Source: Cytophagales bacterium WSM2-2
Lineage (GTDB): Bacteria; Bacteroidota; Bacteroidia; Cytophagales; Cyclobacteriaceae
Direction: 5' to 3'
Assembly (NCBI GenBank): GCA_015472025.1
Contig: BNHL01000001.1
Location: 558,001-622,000, forward strand
Length of the DNA stretch: 64,000 bases
The notes under the pieces are model-generated. The model saw only the letters and a program-made list of their open reading frames with translations, was not told the DNA's origin and did no database searches. This document shows positions 35,253 to 46,462 of the stretch, piece by piece (within the stretch, counting starts at the first letter, position 1; every line of letters starts with the position of its first letter). Made by a program: the position numbers and the translations under genes.

Positions 35253-35284
35253 TTTGGAAACTCTACTAAACCACTATACGTTTG
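35253..35284 (+). promoter_or_regulatory. Consensus promoter of the methionine operon leader
   Basis: TTTG (35253-35256), 20 bases, TACGTTTG (35277-35284): exact matches to both Bacteroidota promoter elements. Transcription would start near 35290, about 25 bases before the riboswitch. Confidence 0.75.
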
Positions 35285-35315
35285 TGTCATCAGATCGATG
35301 AAGCAATTCGCTTAA

Positions 35316-35432
35316 TCGATTTATAAAGAAGCGCCGAGAGAACAGGCTCTGAGACGCGCTAGCAACCCAAGAAAGGTGCTAAAGCCTGCCCCAAAGTCCC
35401 GAAAGTTTCGGGACGGGGAACGATAAACCGGT
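35316..35432 (+). ncRNA. SAM-I-type (S-box) riboswitch
   Basis: The leader of metY has the S-box core in order. P1 is TTTAT (35320-35324) with ATAAA (35423-35427). The P2 region is GCGC, GAGAG, CTCT, GAGA and CGCGC and includes a kink-turn-like GA element. P3 follows with AGCAACCC and GGTGCT, then AAAGCCTGCC, and P4 is a strong hairpin (GTCCCGAAA with TTTCGGGAC, closed by CCCC/GGGG). High SAM should switch off expression of the downstream methionine genes. No classic terminator follows the aptamer directly; the next element is a cysteine-rich leader ORF. Confidence 0.85.
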
Positions 35433-35438
35433 TAAAAA

Positions 35439-35585
35439 ATGAAAAATTCAATTCAAAACATCCTCCGCGAAAGCTTCGATTCCCTTTCTCATTTTACATT
35501 TCATACCACCCATTTTGCGTGTTGTTGCACGCCACGAATGCGTTGTGCCATTTGCACATGCATTTGTTGTATTTGTTGTTGTTAA
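35439..35585 (+). CDS. Cysteine-rich leader peptide (48 aa)
   Basis: An ATG-started ORF of 48 codons, 7 bases after the riboswitch. The first half is ordinary (MKNSIQNILRESFDSLSHFT, then FHTTHFA). The last 22 residues have 11 Cys, in the order CCC, RC, IC, TC and finally ICCICCC before TAA. Cys codons are TGT or TGC only. Such a run is hardly expected by chance and resembles leader peptides of amino-acid attenuators, where a ribosome slows at codons for the scarce amino acid. The downstream genes make homocysteine from sulfide, so cysteine is a sensible signal. Mature product function is unlikely; the act of translation is probably what counts. Confidence 0.75.
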   Translation: MKNSIQNILRESFDSLSHFTFHTTHFACCCTPRMRCAICTCICCICCC

Positions 35586-35613
35586 CCGATAGCGCAGCGC
35601 TTCCAACAACAAA
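35572..35613 (+). promoter_or_regulatory. Attenuator-like stem pairing the poly-Cys codons
   Basis: TTTGTTGTTG (35572-35581, the last Cys codons) is perfectly complementary over 10 bases to CAACAACAAA (35604-35613). The downstream strand can instead pair with the earlier Cys cluster (GTTGTTG, 35521-35527). A ribosome on the Cys codons would block the first pairing. No T-run follows, so the output could be translational or Rho-dependent. From here to the metY start (35706) I see no other feature. Confidence 0.5.
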
Positions 35614-35684
35614 CTAGCTAAAGGTCGGCCGGGTGACAGGCATGGCTACAGCTAAGTCCAATCCAATAACTCAAAATATTATAA

Positions 35685-38071
<2,387 letters not shown>

Positions 38072-38100
38072 TTATTAAAAATTCTTTAAATCTATTCACA

Positions 38101-39327
38101 GTGGAACACAAACATTTAAAACTCGGTGTCTTTGGATTCGGATGTGTGGGTCAGGGATTATATCACGTTCTGAACGAAACGCACGGCATTAAAGCGGAAA
38201 TCAAAAAGATATGTGTCAAAGACCGCGACAAACCGCGGATACTCGATGATAAATTTTTTACCTATGATAAGAATGAAATCCTTTCCGATCCGGAAATAGA
38301 TGTCATCGTGGAGTTGATTGATGACTCGAAAGCAGCTTTTGAAATCGTGAAGTCCGCGCTGCAGAACGGCAAGCATGTCGTTACTGCCAACAAAAAGATG
38401 ATCGCTGAAAACCTGGTGGAACTTTACAACCTACAGCAACTTTACAACCGGTCAGTTTTGTACGAAGGTTCCGTTTGCGGAAGCATTCCTATACTTAGGA
38501 ATCTTGAAGAGTATTACGATAATGATCTCATCACGAGTATCGAAGGGATTTTCAACGGATCGACCAACTATATCCTCACCAAAGTATTTGAGGAAAAGAA
38601 AAGTTACTCAGAAGCTTTGAAAAGTGCGCAAGAACTTGGTTTCGCTGAGTCAGATCCGTCATTAGATGTGAAAGGCTTTGATCCTAAATTCAAACTAACA
38701 ATTGCGATTGCCCATACATTCGGTGTATTCCTGGACCCAAAGGACATCATCAATATCGGTATCGACAAAATCAGTGCCGTTGACTTGAAGTATGCCAAAG
38801 AAAACAATTACAAGATCAAACTCATTGCCCGTGCATTTAAACTTGATGGGAAAATCTACGGATTTGTAATTCCTCAATACATCCAGCACGACAATGTGCT
38901 GGCCGCTGTGCGAAATGAATTCAATGCCGTGCTTGTACAAGGAGCATTTGCTGAGAAGCAAGTTTTCATCGGGAAAGGAGCCGGCAGCTACCCTACAGGT
39001 TCAGCCGTTCTCTCCGATGTTTCAGCACTCGCTTACAACTATCGTTACGAGTACAAAAAAACAACACAAGGCGATACCTTGACTTTCTCCAATGATGCAA
39101 CGGTAGATGTCATGGTAAGCTTTCCGACAGGGACACTCATTTCGAATCACGATTTTGAAGATTTCAAAGGCGGGTATCAAAATAATGGTCACCAGTATTT
39201 AACCGGGTCGGTAAAACTCGAAAAACTAAAATCCTGGTATGCGTTGGATAATGTGAGCATTATCCTGGCACCCGAGTTGAACCTTGTTCCATTAGACAAA
39301 AACAAGAAAGAGCTGTCGTACGCCTAG
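38101..39327 (+). CDS. hom: Homoserine dehydrogenase
   Basis: A 408-residue enzyme that reduces aspartate semialdehyde to homoserine. NAD(P) site LGVFGFGCVGQGLYHVL, VVTANKKMIAEN, YEGSVCGSIPI, and the catalytic-domain signature IFNGSTNYILTKV with the DPSLDVKGFD loop. It is monofunctional: no aspartokinase domain is fused, and the C-terminal part (from about residue 300) does not look like a standard ACT domain. The start is GTG, 29 bases after metX. As the third gene it supplies homoserine to MetX, so the operon covers semialdehyde to homocysteine. Confidence 0.94.
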   Translation: MEHKHLKLGVFGFGCVGQGLYHVLNETHGIKAEIKKICVKDRDKPRILDDKFFTYDKNEILSDPEIDVIVELIDDSKAAFEIVKSALQNGKHVVTANKKMIAENLVELYNLQQLYNRSVLYEGSVCGSIPILRNLEEYYDNDLITSIEGIFNGSTNYILTKVFEEKKSYSEALKSAQELGFAESDPSLDVKGFDPKFKLTIAIAHTFGVFLDPKDIINIGIDKISAVDLKYAKENNYKIKLIARAFKLDGKIYGFVIPQYIQHDNVLAAVRNEFNAVLVQGAFAEKQVFIGKGAGSYPTGSAVLSDVSALAYNYRYEYKKTTQGDTLTFSNDATVDVMVSFPTGTLISNHDFEDFKGGYQNNGHQYLTGSVKLEKLKSWYALDNVSIILAPELNLVPLDKNKKELSYA

Positions 39328-39419
39328 CTCCTCTTTTTTCTTTCAGGACAAGTCGGTTTTTTAGCGCGCAAAGCACGGAGCATCACGAACTCTTTTCGTA
39401 ATTTGCGGGATAGTATTGC

Positions 39420-41225
39420 ATGCCCGATATCATTCAACTTCTTCCCGATTCGATTGCCAATCAGATTGCTGCCGGTGAGGTGGTGCAACGCCCCGCTTCT
39501 GCAGTCAAGGAGTTGATGGAGAATTCGATTGATGCAGGAGCAACAACCATAAAGCTAATCGTTAAAGACGCAGGCAAAGTGTTGCTGCAAGTCATTGACA
39601 ACGGCAACGGGATGAGCGAAACCGATGCACGCATGAGCCTGGAACGGCATGCAACTTCCAAAATCCGTACAGCAGATGACCTGTTTCGTCTCCGCACTAT
39701 GGGATTTCGCGGTGAGGCACTTGCATCCATTGCCGCGGTAGCACAAATGGAAATGAAAACACGACTGGGTACCGAGGACCTCGGAACACTACTGGTCGTT
39801 GAAGGTTCCGAAGTGAAGAAGCAAGAGCCTGTTGCCTGTGAAAAAGGAACGAACATCAGCATCAAGAATTTATTTTACAACATTCCTGCCCGAAGGAATT
39901 TTCTGAAATCCAACGGAGTGGAGATGAGTCACATCACGGAAGAATTTCAACGCCTTGCGCTCGCTAACCCTTCCATTTCATTTTCACTCATTCAGGAAGA
40001 TGAATTGGTGCTTGACTTGCCCGGTGGAAAATTAAGTCAAAGGATTGTCAACTTATTTGGGAAAAACTACCAAAGCCAGTTGGCGCCAGTGCAAGAAGAG
40101 ACTTCACTTTTGAAAATTTCCGGCTACATCGGCAGGCCTGAGTTATCCAAGAAAAAACGCGGAGAGCAATACATTTTTGTAAATCAGCGGTTCATCCGCA
40201 ATAACTACCTGGGCTACGCTGTCACCAGCGCCTACGAAGGCCTGATCCAGGAAGGCAACTTTCCTTTTTACGCCTTGTTTATCGAAATCGACCCAAAGCA
40301 TGTAGATGTAAATGTTCATCCTACCAAAACTGAAATCAAATTTGATGACGAGCGTTCTGTTTATGGAGTTGTGTGGAGTGCCGTAAAACAAGCGCTCGGA
40401 TCCCACAACCTCTCTCCTGCCATTGATTTCAATGCCGATGTCAATCTCCTGACCAAGATCAGTAATCAGCCATTGTCACGTGAGCAATACTATGATGAGC
40501 AGTTTAGCTCGCTGCAGCGATCCAATTTGCAAAACTGGGACAAACTTTTTGAACAGGAGTCCGGTACTTCGCGACTATTTGATAAAACGGAAGTGTCGCA
40601 GAAAAATACGATCCGAATCGAGAGTTCACTCAACGAGTCAAAAGAACAGTCTTCATCTGAAAGTGAAAAAGGAATATTTCAATTTCAGCTTAAATACATT
40701 GTAAGAGCCTCGCGCACCGGGGTCACCTTCATCGATCAGCAGGCTGCACACGAACGAGTTCTTTTTGAAAAATATTTACTCCAACTCAAAGGCGTTCCGG
40801 GCAACAGTCAGCAGAGTCTCTTCCCACAAACACTTGTGCTCAGTGCTCCCGACTTTGCACTGACTATGGAAATGGAGCGTGAGATACTCGCTCTCGGTTT
40901 CCGGTTTGAGCCTTTCGGAAAAAATACTTTACTTATTTCAGGAACACCGACAGAAGTGCAGGGAAATGAAAAGGAGTTGTTTGAAAGCCTGATCGAGCAA
41001 TTCAAAAAAAATCAGTCGGAACTGCAATTACCGCTACGAGAAAACCTGGCGCAGGCCCTGGCAAGGCGGGCGAGTATCAAGCAGGGGCAGAAAATGACTT
41101 TGGAGGAAATGGAGGGCCTGGCTGCAAGTCTTTTTGCCTGCAGTACCCCAAATTTTTCCGTTGACGGCAGGCCAACCTTTTTTATCCTTGACTCGTCTAA
41201 GATTGAAAGCTATTTTACCCGATAA
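39420..41225 (+). CDS. mutL: DNA mismatch repair protein MutL
   Basis: A 601-residue GHKL ATPase. N-terminal motifs: ELMENSIDAGAT, IDNGNGMSE, TMGFRGEALASIAAVA, GTNISIKNLFYNIPARRNFL, and VDVNVHPTKTEIKF. The C-terminal dimerisation domain begins near residue 420. The endonuclease signature seen in many MutL proteins is altered: DQQAAHERVLFE in place of DQHAxxExxxxE, and SVDGRP in place of the CPHGRP motif, so nicking activity is doubtful. It coordinates MutS with downstream repair factors. The rhomboid gene follows after 6 bases. Confidence 0.96.
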   Translation: MPDIIQLLPDSIANQIAAGEVVQRPASAVKELMENSIDAGATTIKLIVKDAGKVLLQVIDNGNGMSETDARMSLERHATSKIRTADDLFRLRTMGFRGEALASIAAVAQMEMKTRLGTEDLGTLLVVEGSEVKKQEPVACEKGTNISIKNLFYNIPARRNFLKSNGVEMSHITEEFQRLALANPSISFSLIQEDELVLDLPGGKLSQRIVNLFGKNYQSQLAPVQEETSLLKISGYIGRPELSKKKRGEQYIFVNQRFIRNNYLGYAVTSAYEGLIQEGNFPFYALFIEIDPKHVDVNVHPTKTEIKFDDERSVYGVVWSAVKQALGSHNLSPAIDFNADVNLLTKISNQPLSREQYYDEQFSSLQRSNLQNWDKLFEQESGTSRLFDKTEVSQKNTIRIESSLNESKEQSSSESEKGIFQFQLKYIVRASRTGVTFIDQQAAHERVLFEKYLLQLKGVPGNSQQSLFPQTLVLSAPDFALTMEMEREILALGFRFEPFGKNTLLISGTPTEVQGNEKELFESLIEQFKKNQSELQLPLRENLAQALARRASIKQGQKMTLEEMEGLAASLFACSTPNFSVDGRPTFFILDSSKIESYFTR

Positions 41226-41231
41226 ATTTTT

Positions 41232-41807
41232 ATGTTCAACCTCACCCCACTCGTCCGAACGCTCATTATTATTAACGTTGTCATCTACGTTTTGCAGAAC
41301 GTTTCTGACTATGTGACAGGCTACCTCTCGCTCTGGCCAATCGGATCTCCTTATTTCGAGCCCTACCAATTTCTTTCCTATATGTTTGCACACGGAGGTT
41401 TTGGGCATATCTTTTTCAACTTGCTTGCCCTGGCTTCGTTCGCACCAATTTTAGAGACCTACTGGGGCGATAAGAAATTCTTATTCTTCTACCTGGCTAC
41501 AGGAATCGGTGCCGGTGTAATCTATGGACTAGTAAATTACTTCCTCTTCCCAGGACAGGGAGGACCGATGCTTGGTGCGTCCGGAGCACTTTACGGTGTA
41601 CTGATGGCCTTTGGGTTAATCTTCCCGAACATGGAACTTATGCTCCTGTTTCCTCCCATTCCCATCAAGGCAAAGTATATGGTTTTCCTGATTGGTGGCA
41701 TCACATATCTCACTGATCATAGTGGAAGCGTGGCTCATATGGCCCACTTTGGCGGAGCATTAGTTGCGTTTGTCATGATCAATTACTGGAAAACCTGGGG
41801 GCGTTAG
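41232..41807 (+). CDS. Rhomboid-family intramembrane serine protease (compact)
   Basis: A 191-residue protein with six predicted helices. FLSYMFAHGGFGHIFFNLLA carries the conserved His-xxxx-His-xxxN region of helix 2, GASGALYGVLMAFG the catalytic Ser, and VAHMAHFGGALVAF the catalytic His. It cleaves single-pass membrane proteins inside the bilayer; substrates unknown. At 191 residues it is a minimal rhomboid core without extra domains. It starts 6 bases after mutL and precedes a second, larger rhomboid. Confidence 0.92.
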   Translation: MFNLTPLVRTLIIINVVIYVLQNVSDYVTGYLSLWPIGSPYFEPYQFLSYMFAHGGFGHIFFNLLALASFAPILETYWGDKKFLFFYLATGIGAGVIYGLVNYFLFPGQGGPMLGASGALYGVLMAFGLIFPNMELMLLFPPIPIKAKYMVFLIGGITYLTDHSGSVAHMAHFGGALVAFVMINYWKTWGR

Positions 41808-41876
41808 CGAGCTAGCCATTGTCGCGGGGAACGGTTATTTTTATATCTGATGCGTTAAATCATAAACTGCTGATCT

Positions 41877-42776
41877 GTGTTCGAGGAATTTAAAAATGCT
41901 TTTAGCCGCTCCAATAATGGCCATATTCAATTGATCATTATTAATGTGGTTGTTTTCCTGGCCCTTATATTCCTCAAAGTCTTTTCTCAGTGGTTTGGGT
42001 TTCAGGAATTCTTCATCTCCGTCTATAAACACTTTTCCATCCCTGACAATTTTCAATCATTCATTCAGAAACCCTGGACGATTATTACTTATTTCTTCAC
42101 GCACTCAACGACAGATATTTACCATATCCTTTTCAATATGGTGGCGTTGTATTGGTTCGGAAAACTATTTGTAGAATATCTCGGAAACGACAAGCTGTTT
42201 GCTCTTTACACGTTAGGTGGTCTTGCCGGAGCCTTGATTTATTTAATCGCTTACAACTTCATTCCAAGTCCTCCGGAATTTATCAAACATTCTTCAGGTG
42301 GCGGAATGGTCGGTGCTTCTGGCGCTATTTTCGCAATCATGGTAGGTGTCGCAACATTGTTACCCGACTACACTTTCTTTTTATTATTCATTGGTCCTGT
42401 TAGAATCAAATACATTGCTGCATTTTTCATTGTGACTTCCTTCATCGGAACTACTGGGTCGAATGCGGGTGGTAACATTGCCCACCTTGGCGGGGCATTG
42501 ATGGGGTTCATTTACATCAAGCAACTGCAAGCCGGTGTGAACTGGGGGAGCTGGATAACCGCTGTACTGGACTGGATAAAAAAATTGTTCAAGCCACGTT
42601 CGAACGTGAAAGTCACGTACCGGAAATCCGAGCCCAAAGCCAAAGCTTCATCTTCCTCGGCCAAAAAAGCCTCACAAGAGGAAATCGATGCGATTCTTGA
42701 TAAAATCTCAGACCGTGGTTACGAAAGCCTAAGCAAAGACGAGAAAGAAAAACTTTTCAACGCCAGCAAAAAATAA
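41877..42776 (+). CDS. Rhomboid-family intramembrane serine protease with C-terminal DUF6576-like tail
   Basis: A 299-residue rhomboid. GTG start. ITYFFTHSTTDIYHILFNMV is the helix-2 region, GGMVGASGAIFAIMVG holds the catalytic Ser and GGNIAHLGGALMGF the catalytic His. After the sixth helix there is a basic linker (residues about 235-265) and a short helical module, EEIDAILDKISDRGYESLSK, seen at the C-terminus of many Bacteroidota rhomboids. It shares little with the compact copy upstream beyond the core motifs, so this is an old pair rather than a recent duplication. The stop overlaps the next gene start by one base. Confidence 0.92.
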   Translation: MFEEFKNAFSRSNNGHIQLIIINVVVFLALIFLKVFSQWFGFQEFFISVYKHFSIPDNFQSFIQKPWTIITYFFTHSTTDIYHILFNMVALYWFGKLFVEYLGNDKLFALYTLGGLAGALIYLIAYNFIPSPPEFIKHSSGGGMVGASGAIFAIMVGVATLLPDYTFFLLFIGPVRIKYIAAFFIVTSFIGTTGSNAGGNIAHLGGALMGFIYIKQLQAGVNWGSWITAVLDWIKKLFKPRSNVKVTYRKSEPKAKASSSSAKKASQEEIDAILDKISDRGYESLSKDEKEKLFNASKK

Positions 42777-43426
42777 TGGAACTTCTAGACCTGAGCCACT
42801 CCATTGAGAGCGGCATGATTACATATAAAGGACTTCCTGCACCGGTTATTTGTGACTATCTAAGTCGGGAAGAATCTAAAAGTAAATACGCTCCCGGCAC
42901 CGAATTTCAAATCGGCAAGATCGAAATGGTAGCAAACACCGGCACCTATCTCGATTGTCCTTTCCATCGCTATGCTGACGGCAAAGACCTCTCCCAAGTA
43001 CAATTGGAAAAACTTGTTGACCTGGAAGGTATACTCATCGAAGCGGAGAGCGTCCAGGCAATCGGGAAAGAATATTTTTTGGGGAAGAGTTTAGCGGGCA
43101 AAGCCGTGATCGTGCACACCGGTTGGAGCAAGCATTGGCGCACAGATGCTTATTTTGAGAACAATCCATTTCTCACAGAAGAAGCCGCAAATTATCTCGT
43201 CACACAAAAAGTTCTCATGGTAGGCATCGACAGTCACAACATCGATGATACCCGTGGTAACACACGACCTGTTCACTCAGCTCTGTTAAAAAATGAAATC
43301 CTCATTGTCGAACATATGACGAATCTGAAGTCGCTCAGCGGAAAAAAATTCAGATTCTCCGCAGTACCTCCCAAATTTGTCGGAGTTGGAACTTTCCCAG
43401 TGAGGGCATTCGCAACAATAGAGTAA
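42776..43426 (+). CDS. Cyclase-family metal hydrolase (kynurenine formamidase-like)
   Basis: A 216-residue protein of the cyclase / arylformamidase family: starts LLDLSHSIESGMITYKGLPA, has the metal motif region VANTGTYLDCPFHRYADG and the later LMVGIDSHNIDDT and RPVHSALLKNEILIVEHM. The standard metal motif is HxGTHxDxPxH; here the first His is Asn and the second is Tyr (NTGTYLDCPFH), while the Asp and last His remain. Metal binding or reaction may therefore differ from kynurenine formamidase. No tryptophan-degradation gene is near. It is translationally linked to the rhomboid by a one-base overlap. Confidence 0.85.
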   Translation: MELLDLSHSIESGMITYKGLPAPVICDYLSREESKSKYAPGTEFQIGKIEMVANTGTYLDCPFHRYADGKDLSQVQLEKLVDLEGILIEAESVQAIGKEYFLGKSLAGKAVIVHTGWSKHWRTDAYFENNPFLTEEAANYLVTQKVLMVGIDSHNIDDTRGNTRPVHSALLKNEILIVEHMTNLKSLSGKKFRFSAVPPKFVGVGTFPVRAFATIE

Positions 43427-43451
43427 TATCCTCTCTTTCGTTCCGTCCAAC

Positions 43452-45401
43452 TTATTTCTTCTTCAAAACGATTTGTGATTGCTGCACCTGGACAATCCTG
43501 GAAAACAGTTCTCGAAGTGTAAAATATTCTTCTGAACTGTAGACAGACTTACTCAATAGTAAGTTGCTTGTCACCTGGATCTTGTTATCCAGGCTGTTAA
43601 CACTGAATAAATAACGACCACCGCTCTGCGGAAGAGACTGAGCTGTATTTTTGGGGATCTCATCTACAGCATAGTTTCCCGAGTACTCTAATGTCATCAA
43701 CGTCACTTCTTCTAATGGAGCGCCAAAATCGACTGGATAATTTCTTTCTGCAGAGCGAAAGGGATTTTTCTGCCATCGTTCAATAAAGAATGGTGAGAAA
43801 TAAAGCACGTTGGCAACTGACGTTTCACTCAGGTTCATTTCAATTTTTTCGATAAAAGGTTTTTCAAGTGAGTCAAGCGCCTGGTTAGAATAACTGGTTA
43901 TTTCAAAATCAGGCCAGCGTTTCGCGAGTTGCTTTTTATACTCATCGACCGTGGAATGAGAATAGAAAGCCTTACGTTGATCGAAAGCATTGTATCCCCA
44001 ATGATATATTTTTAGTAAACACTTTACGGCACCATCTCCGCTTGCTTTAACGTTGACTTCAATTACTTTCTTGTCTTTGTCCTTCGGCCGCAAGTCTACC
44101 CACTCCGATACCTTACTCATCACGCGCACCTTACCATTAAGGCAGCGCTCTGGAACAAACCCAAAAGGGTGAAGCGGGTGCGTTGCATCCAGCCAGTATT
44201 TTTCATTTCCGATAGTCACCCGGGCAATCAGGTAATTAAAACCTGACATCACCGGGTGGAGCATCACCGGAAGACCATTTTGTCGCGTGGAAAGCAAAGC
44301 AGGATCCGCCTGAATTTCTGCCGCTTGCAAAGCCGCCACCAACGAAAGATTGATGTCTGCAATGTTTCCCTTCTTCGTTTGATACGCCTTTTTCGCACCG
44401 AGATCGGTATAAGATCCATAGGTCTCATTCCATTGGTAATACTTCTTTATTTCAGCAAAAATCAACTGAGCTTTTGTCAGAGGATCGGTGATACCCTTAG
44501 TCAGTAGTTGAACCGGTTCGCTCCATAGTTTTTTCGCTTGCCTGAGTTGGACTCCAAAGCTCTCATCTGTTTGAAGTCTTCGATCAACATCCTTCCACTC
44601 TTCCGTATACCTCGTGGAGGTTCCGTCAAACTTCTTAAACTCCGCAAGCTCGAAATAAACAGCCGAGAGAAAATTATCTTTAGCTGTCATGTATTCCTCC
44701 TTTTTAAATCCCGGAATACCGGTCATCGCATATTTGAACAGTGCGCAGTCTGCGTGTTGTCCGTTGGGTGTAAAACAATCCTTGACAACATCTGTTTCGC
44801 TTTTAGAGAGAGGTCTCTCCCCGCGAAGTACAATATTGTAAACGTAATTGCCTGGAATCTGCGCCCAAAACTCACTACGAACTTTGGGAATATCGGATTG
44901 AAACTCCCAGGTTCTCCATTTGAAAATAAAACTCGATTCAAGAATGTAACGGATTTCAATAACGCTTCCGATGCGGATGTCAGGCATCGTAAACTTCTTG
45001 AAGTCCCAAAATTTGTTCCTGTTTTCAGTAAAAATATTTTTAGGGTCAATCTTCGTCTCTTTTATTGAATTGTTTTCGAGATTGAAAGTGGAGGCCTGAA
45101 TCTGAGAAATCGATTCCTTGTCATTACCACTTATGCGAAGCGGGATCTCGTAGTTCGCCAGCTCAAATCCTTCCCGCTTTAAAATTTTAATTTTGACATG
45201 ATACTCCAACACAAGATTATAAGGAGAGGCGCTTTGCATGTATGTCTCTCCGAATTCGTCAAGAACAAGGGCTACAGCCGAAGTGTCTTTCGGGTACTCC
45301 CTCATCTGAAGGTCCTGATAAGTAATAGCTCCGTACTTGAAGCTGTTTTCAAATTGAGCAAACAGTGCCGTAGGAAAAAGCAACAGCAAAAATATTCTCA
45401 T
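43452..45401 (-). CDS. Secreted DUF3857 / transglutaminase-like protein
   Basis: A 649-residue protein with signal peptide MRIFLLLLFPTALFAQ. Residues about 50-210 are the DUF3857 domain (ELANYEIPLRISGNDKES, SVIEIRYILES, WRTWEFQSDIP), residues about 280-400 a transglutaminase-like core, and the rest a beta-rich C-terminal domain. In the core the usual Cys position appears to be occupied by Ile (KKGNIADINLSLVAALQAA) and the His strand is VTIGNEKYWLDATHP, so the Cys-His-Asp triad is not intact. It is probably a non-catalytic periplasmic or outer-membrane associated protein. It converges on the cyclase gene. Confidence 0.82.
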   Translation of the reverse strand: MRIFLLLLFPTALFAQFENSFKYGAITYQDLQMREYPKDTSAVALVLDEFGETYMQSASPYNLVLEYHVKIKILKREGFELANYEIPLRISGNDKESISQIQASTFNLENNSIKETKIDPKNIFTENRNKFWDFKKFTMPDIRIGSVIEIRYILESSFIFKWRTWEFQSDIPKVRSEFWAQIPGNYVYNIVLRGERPLSKSETDVVKDCFTPNGQHADCALFKYAMTGIPGFKKEEYMTAKDNFLSAVYFELAEFKKFDGTSTRYTEEWKDVDRRLQTDESFGVQLRQAKKLWSEPVQLLTKGITDPLTKAQLIFAEIKKYYQWNETYGSYTDLGAKKAYQTKKGNIADINLSLVAALQAAEIQADPALLSTRQNGLPVMLHPVMSGFNYLIARVTIGNEKYWLDATHPLHPFGFVPERCLNGKVRVMSKVSEWVDLRPKDKDKKVIEVNVKASGDGAVKCLLKIYHWGYNAFDQRKAFYSHSTVDEYKKQLAKRWPDFEITSYSNQALDSLEKPFIEKIEMNLSETSVANVLYFSPFFIERWQKNPFRSAERNYPVDFGAPLEEVTLMTLEYSGNYAVDEIPKNTAQSLPQSGGRYLFSVNSLDNKIQVTSNLLLSKSVYSSEEYFTLRELFSRIVQVQQSQIVLKKK

Positions 45402-45449
45402 AAATAGAAGAGCTAAACTGGGACTTGAAGATAACAGGCCGGGAAGAGA

Positions 45450-46391
45450 TTACAATTCTTTCATCATCGCTTCATATAGGGAAATCATGGACAGGATGTC
45501 TTTCTTATGAACTCGTTCGTGCGGGGTGTGTGCTCCGTGCTCCGGGGCTCCTACAAAACACCAGTCAAATGGCAACGAGCCCCGTTGCAATTCACCCCCA
45601 TCACTGGAGCCTGCTCCTTCCACTTCCAGCTGATAGTCAATTTTGTTTTTCTGTGCGATGGAAATTATTTTTTCAACAAAAGTCCTTCTCGGAATATTTC
45701 TGTCGCGAAGTGAGATCGCGACACCTTTGCCGTGGTCTACACCATCGGAAACCCACGTGATATCTGAAATAAGCGCCTGCCTTACGCTCCACTTCTTATA
45801 AACATATTTTGCCAGATAGGGTACTGATCCTCCCCCGTGTTCTTCCCAACAGCTAAATACAATTACTCCGTCCTTCAGTGTTTCCGCAACTTTTAAAGCG
45901 TTGTATATTCCAAGTCGGTTGTCGAGATAAGGAGTTTGAATAAAATCACTCGTTTCACGAAAATCATTTTTATAGGTGAGTGTTGTACCCCGTTCAATGG
46001 TTCTTCCAAATTTATATAGCGCATGGTTTTCTTTGTCATATTCCAATTCGCACTCAATGGCCCCAAGGCTGTCAACACCTACCAGTTTTGTTCCTGCCTC
46101 TGCATCCGGGCTCCCAATAGAAAGTAATTGATTGAAGTAACGAACCGTAAATCCAACGGAATCCATGTGAGCAAAAATAGCGGTACGTGGTTTCCCGAAT
46201 TTCAGAATCAGGCAATCCTGAAATTCTTCGCCATCGATGATTTCAGGTTTCGTTTTCCATTTTCTTTTTTCTTTTTTAACGTAATCTTTTAGAAATTCTT
46301 TCAACGGCAGTTCGCCACCAGACGGTGCATGAATTTCGCAAAGCTGACGAAGCAACTGGAACGAGCTTTTATTTTTTGACGGTGCTTTCAC
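45450..46391 (-). CDS. M42-family metallo-aminopeptidase
   Basis: A 313-residue cytoplasmic di-zinc peptidase of the M42 (glutamyl aminopeptidase / TET) family. Metal and catalytic residues are visible in order: FAHMDSVGF, TPYLDNRLGIYNAL, the general base in CWEEHGGGS, ISDITWV, and HTPHERV near the C-terminus. EGAGSSDGGELQRG is also typical. It removes N-terminal residues from peptides made by the proteasome-like machinery or uptake. It is transcribed divergently from the DedA-like gene at 46463, with 71 bases between. Confidence 0.88.
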   Translation of the reverse strand: MKAPSKNKSSFQLLRQLCEIHAPSGGELPLKEFLKDYVKKEKRKWKTKPEIIDGEEFQDCLILKFGKPRTAIFAHMDSVGFTVRYFNQLLSIGSPDAEAGTKLVGVDSLGAIECELEYDKENHALYKFGRTIERGTTLTYKNDFRETSDFIQTPYLDNRLGIYNALKVAETLKDGVIVFSCWEEHGGGSVPYLAKYVYKKWSVRQALISDITWVSDGVDHGKGVAISLRDRNIPRRTFVEKIISIAQKNKIDYQLEVEGAGSSDGGELQRGSLPFDWCFVGAPEHGAHTPHERVHKKDILSMISLYEAMMKEL

Positions 46392-46462
46392 GGGATAAGG
46401 ACTTATGTTAATTTACGCGAAATTAATTCTCCTTTCTTGAATTTGCGCTGATCTGATCTGTA

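Noticed and set aside
44538..45068. A 176-codon plus-strand open frame
   Set aside because: It lies fully inside the DUF3857 gene in antisense and its translation resembles no protein.
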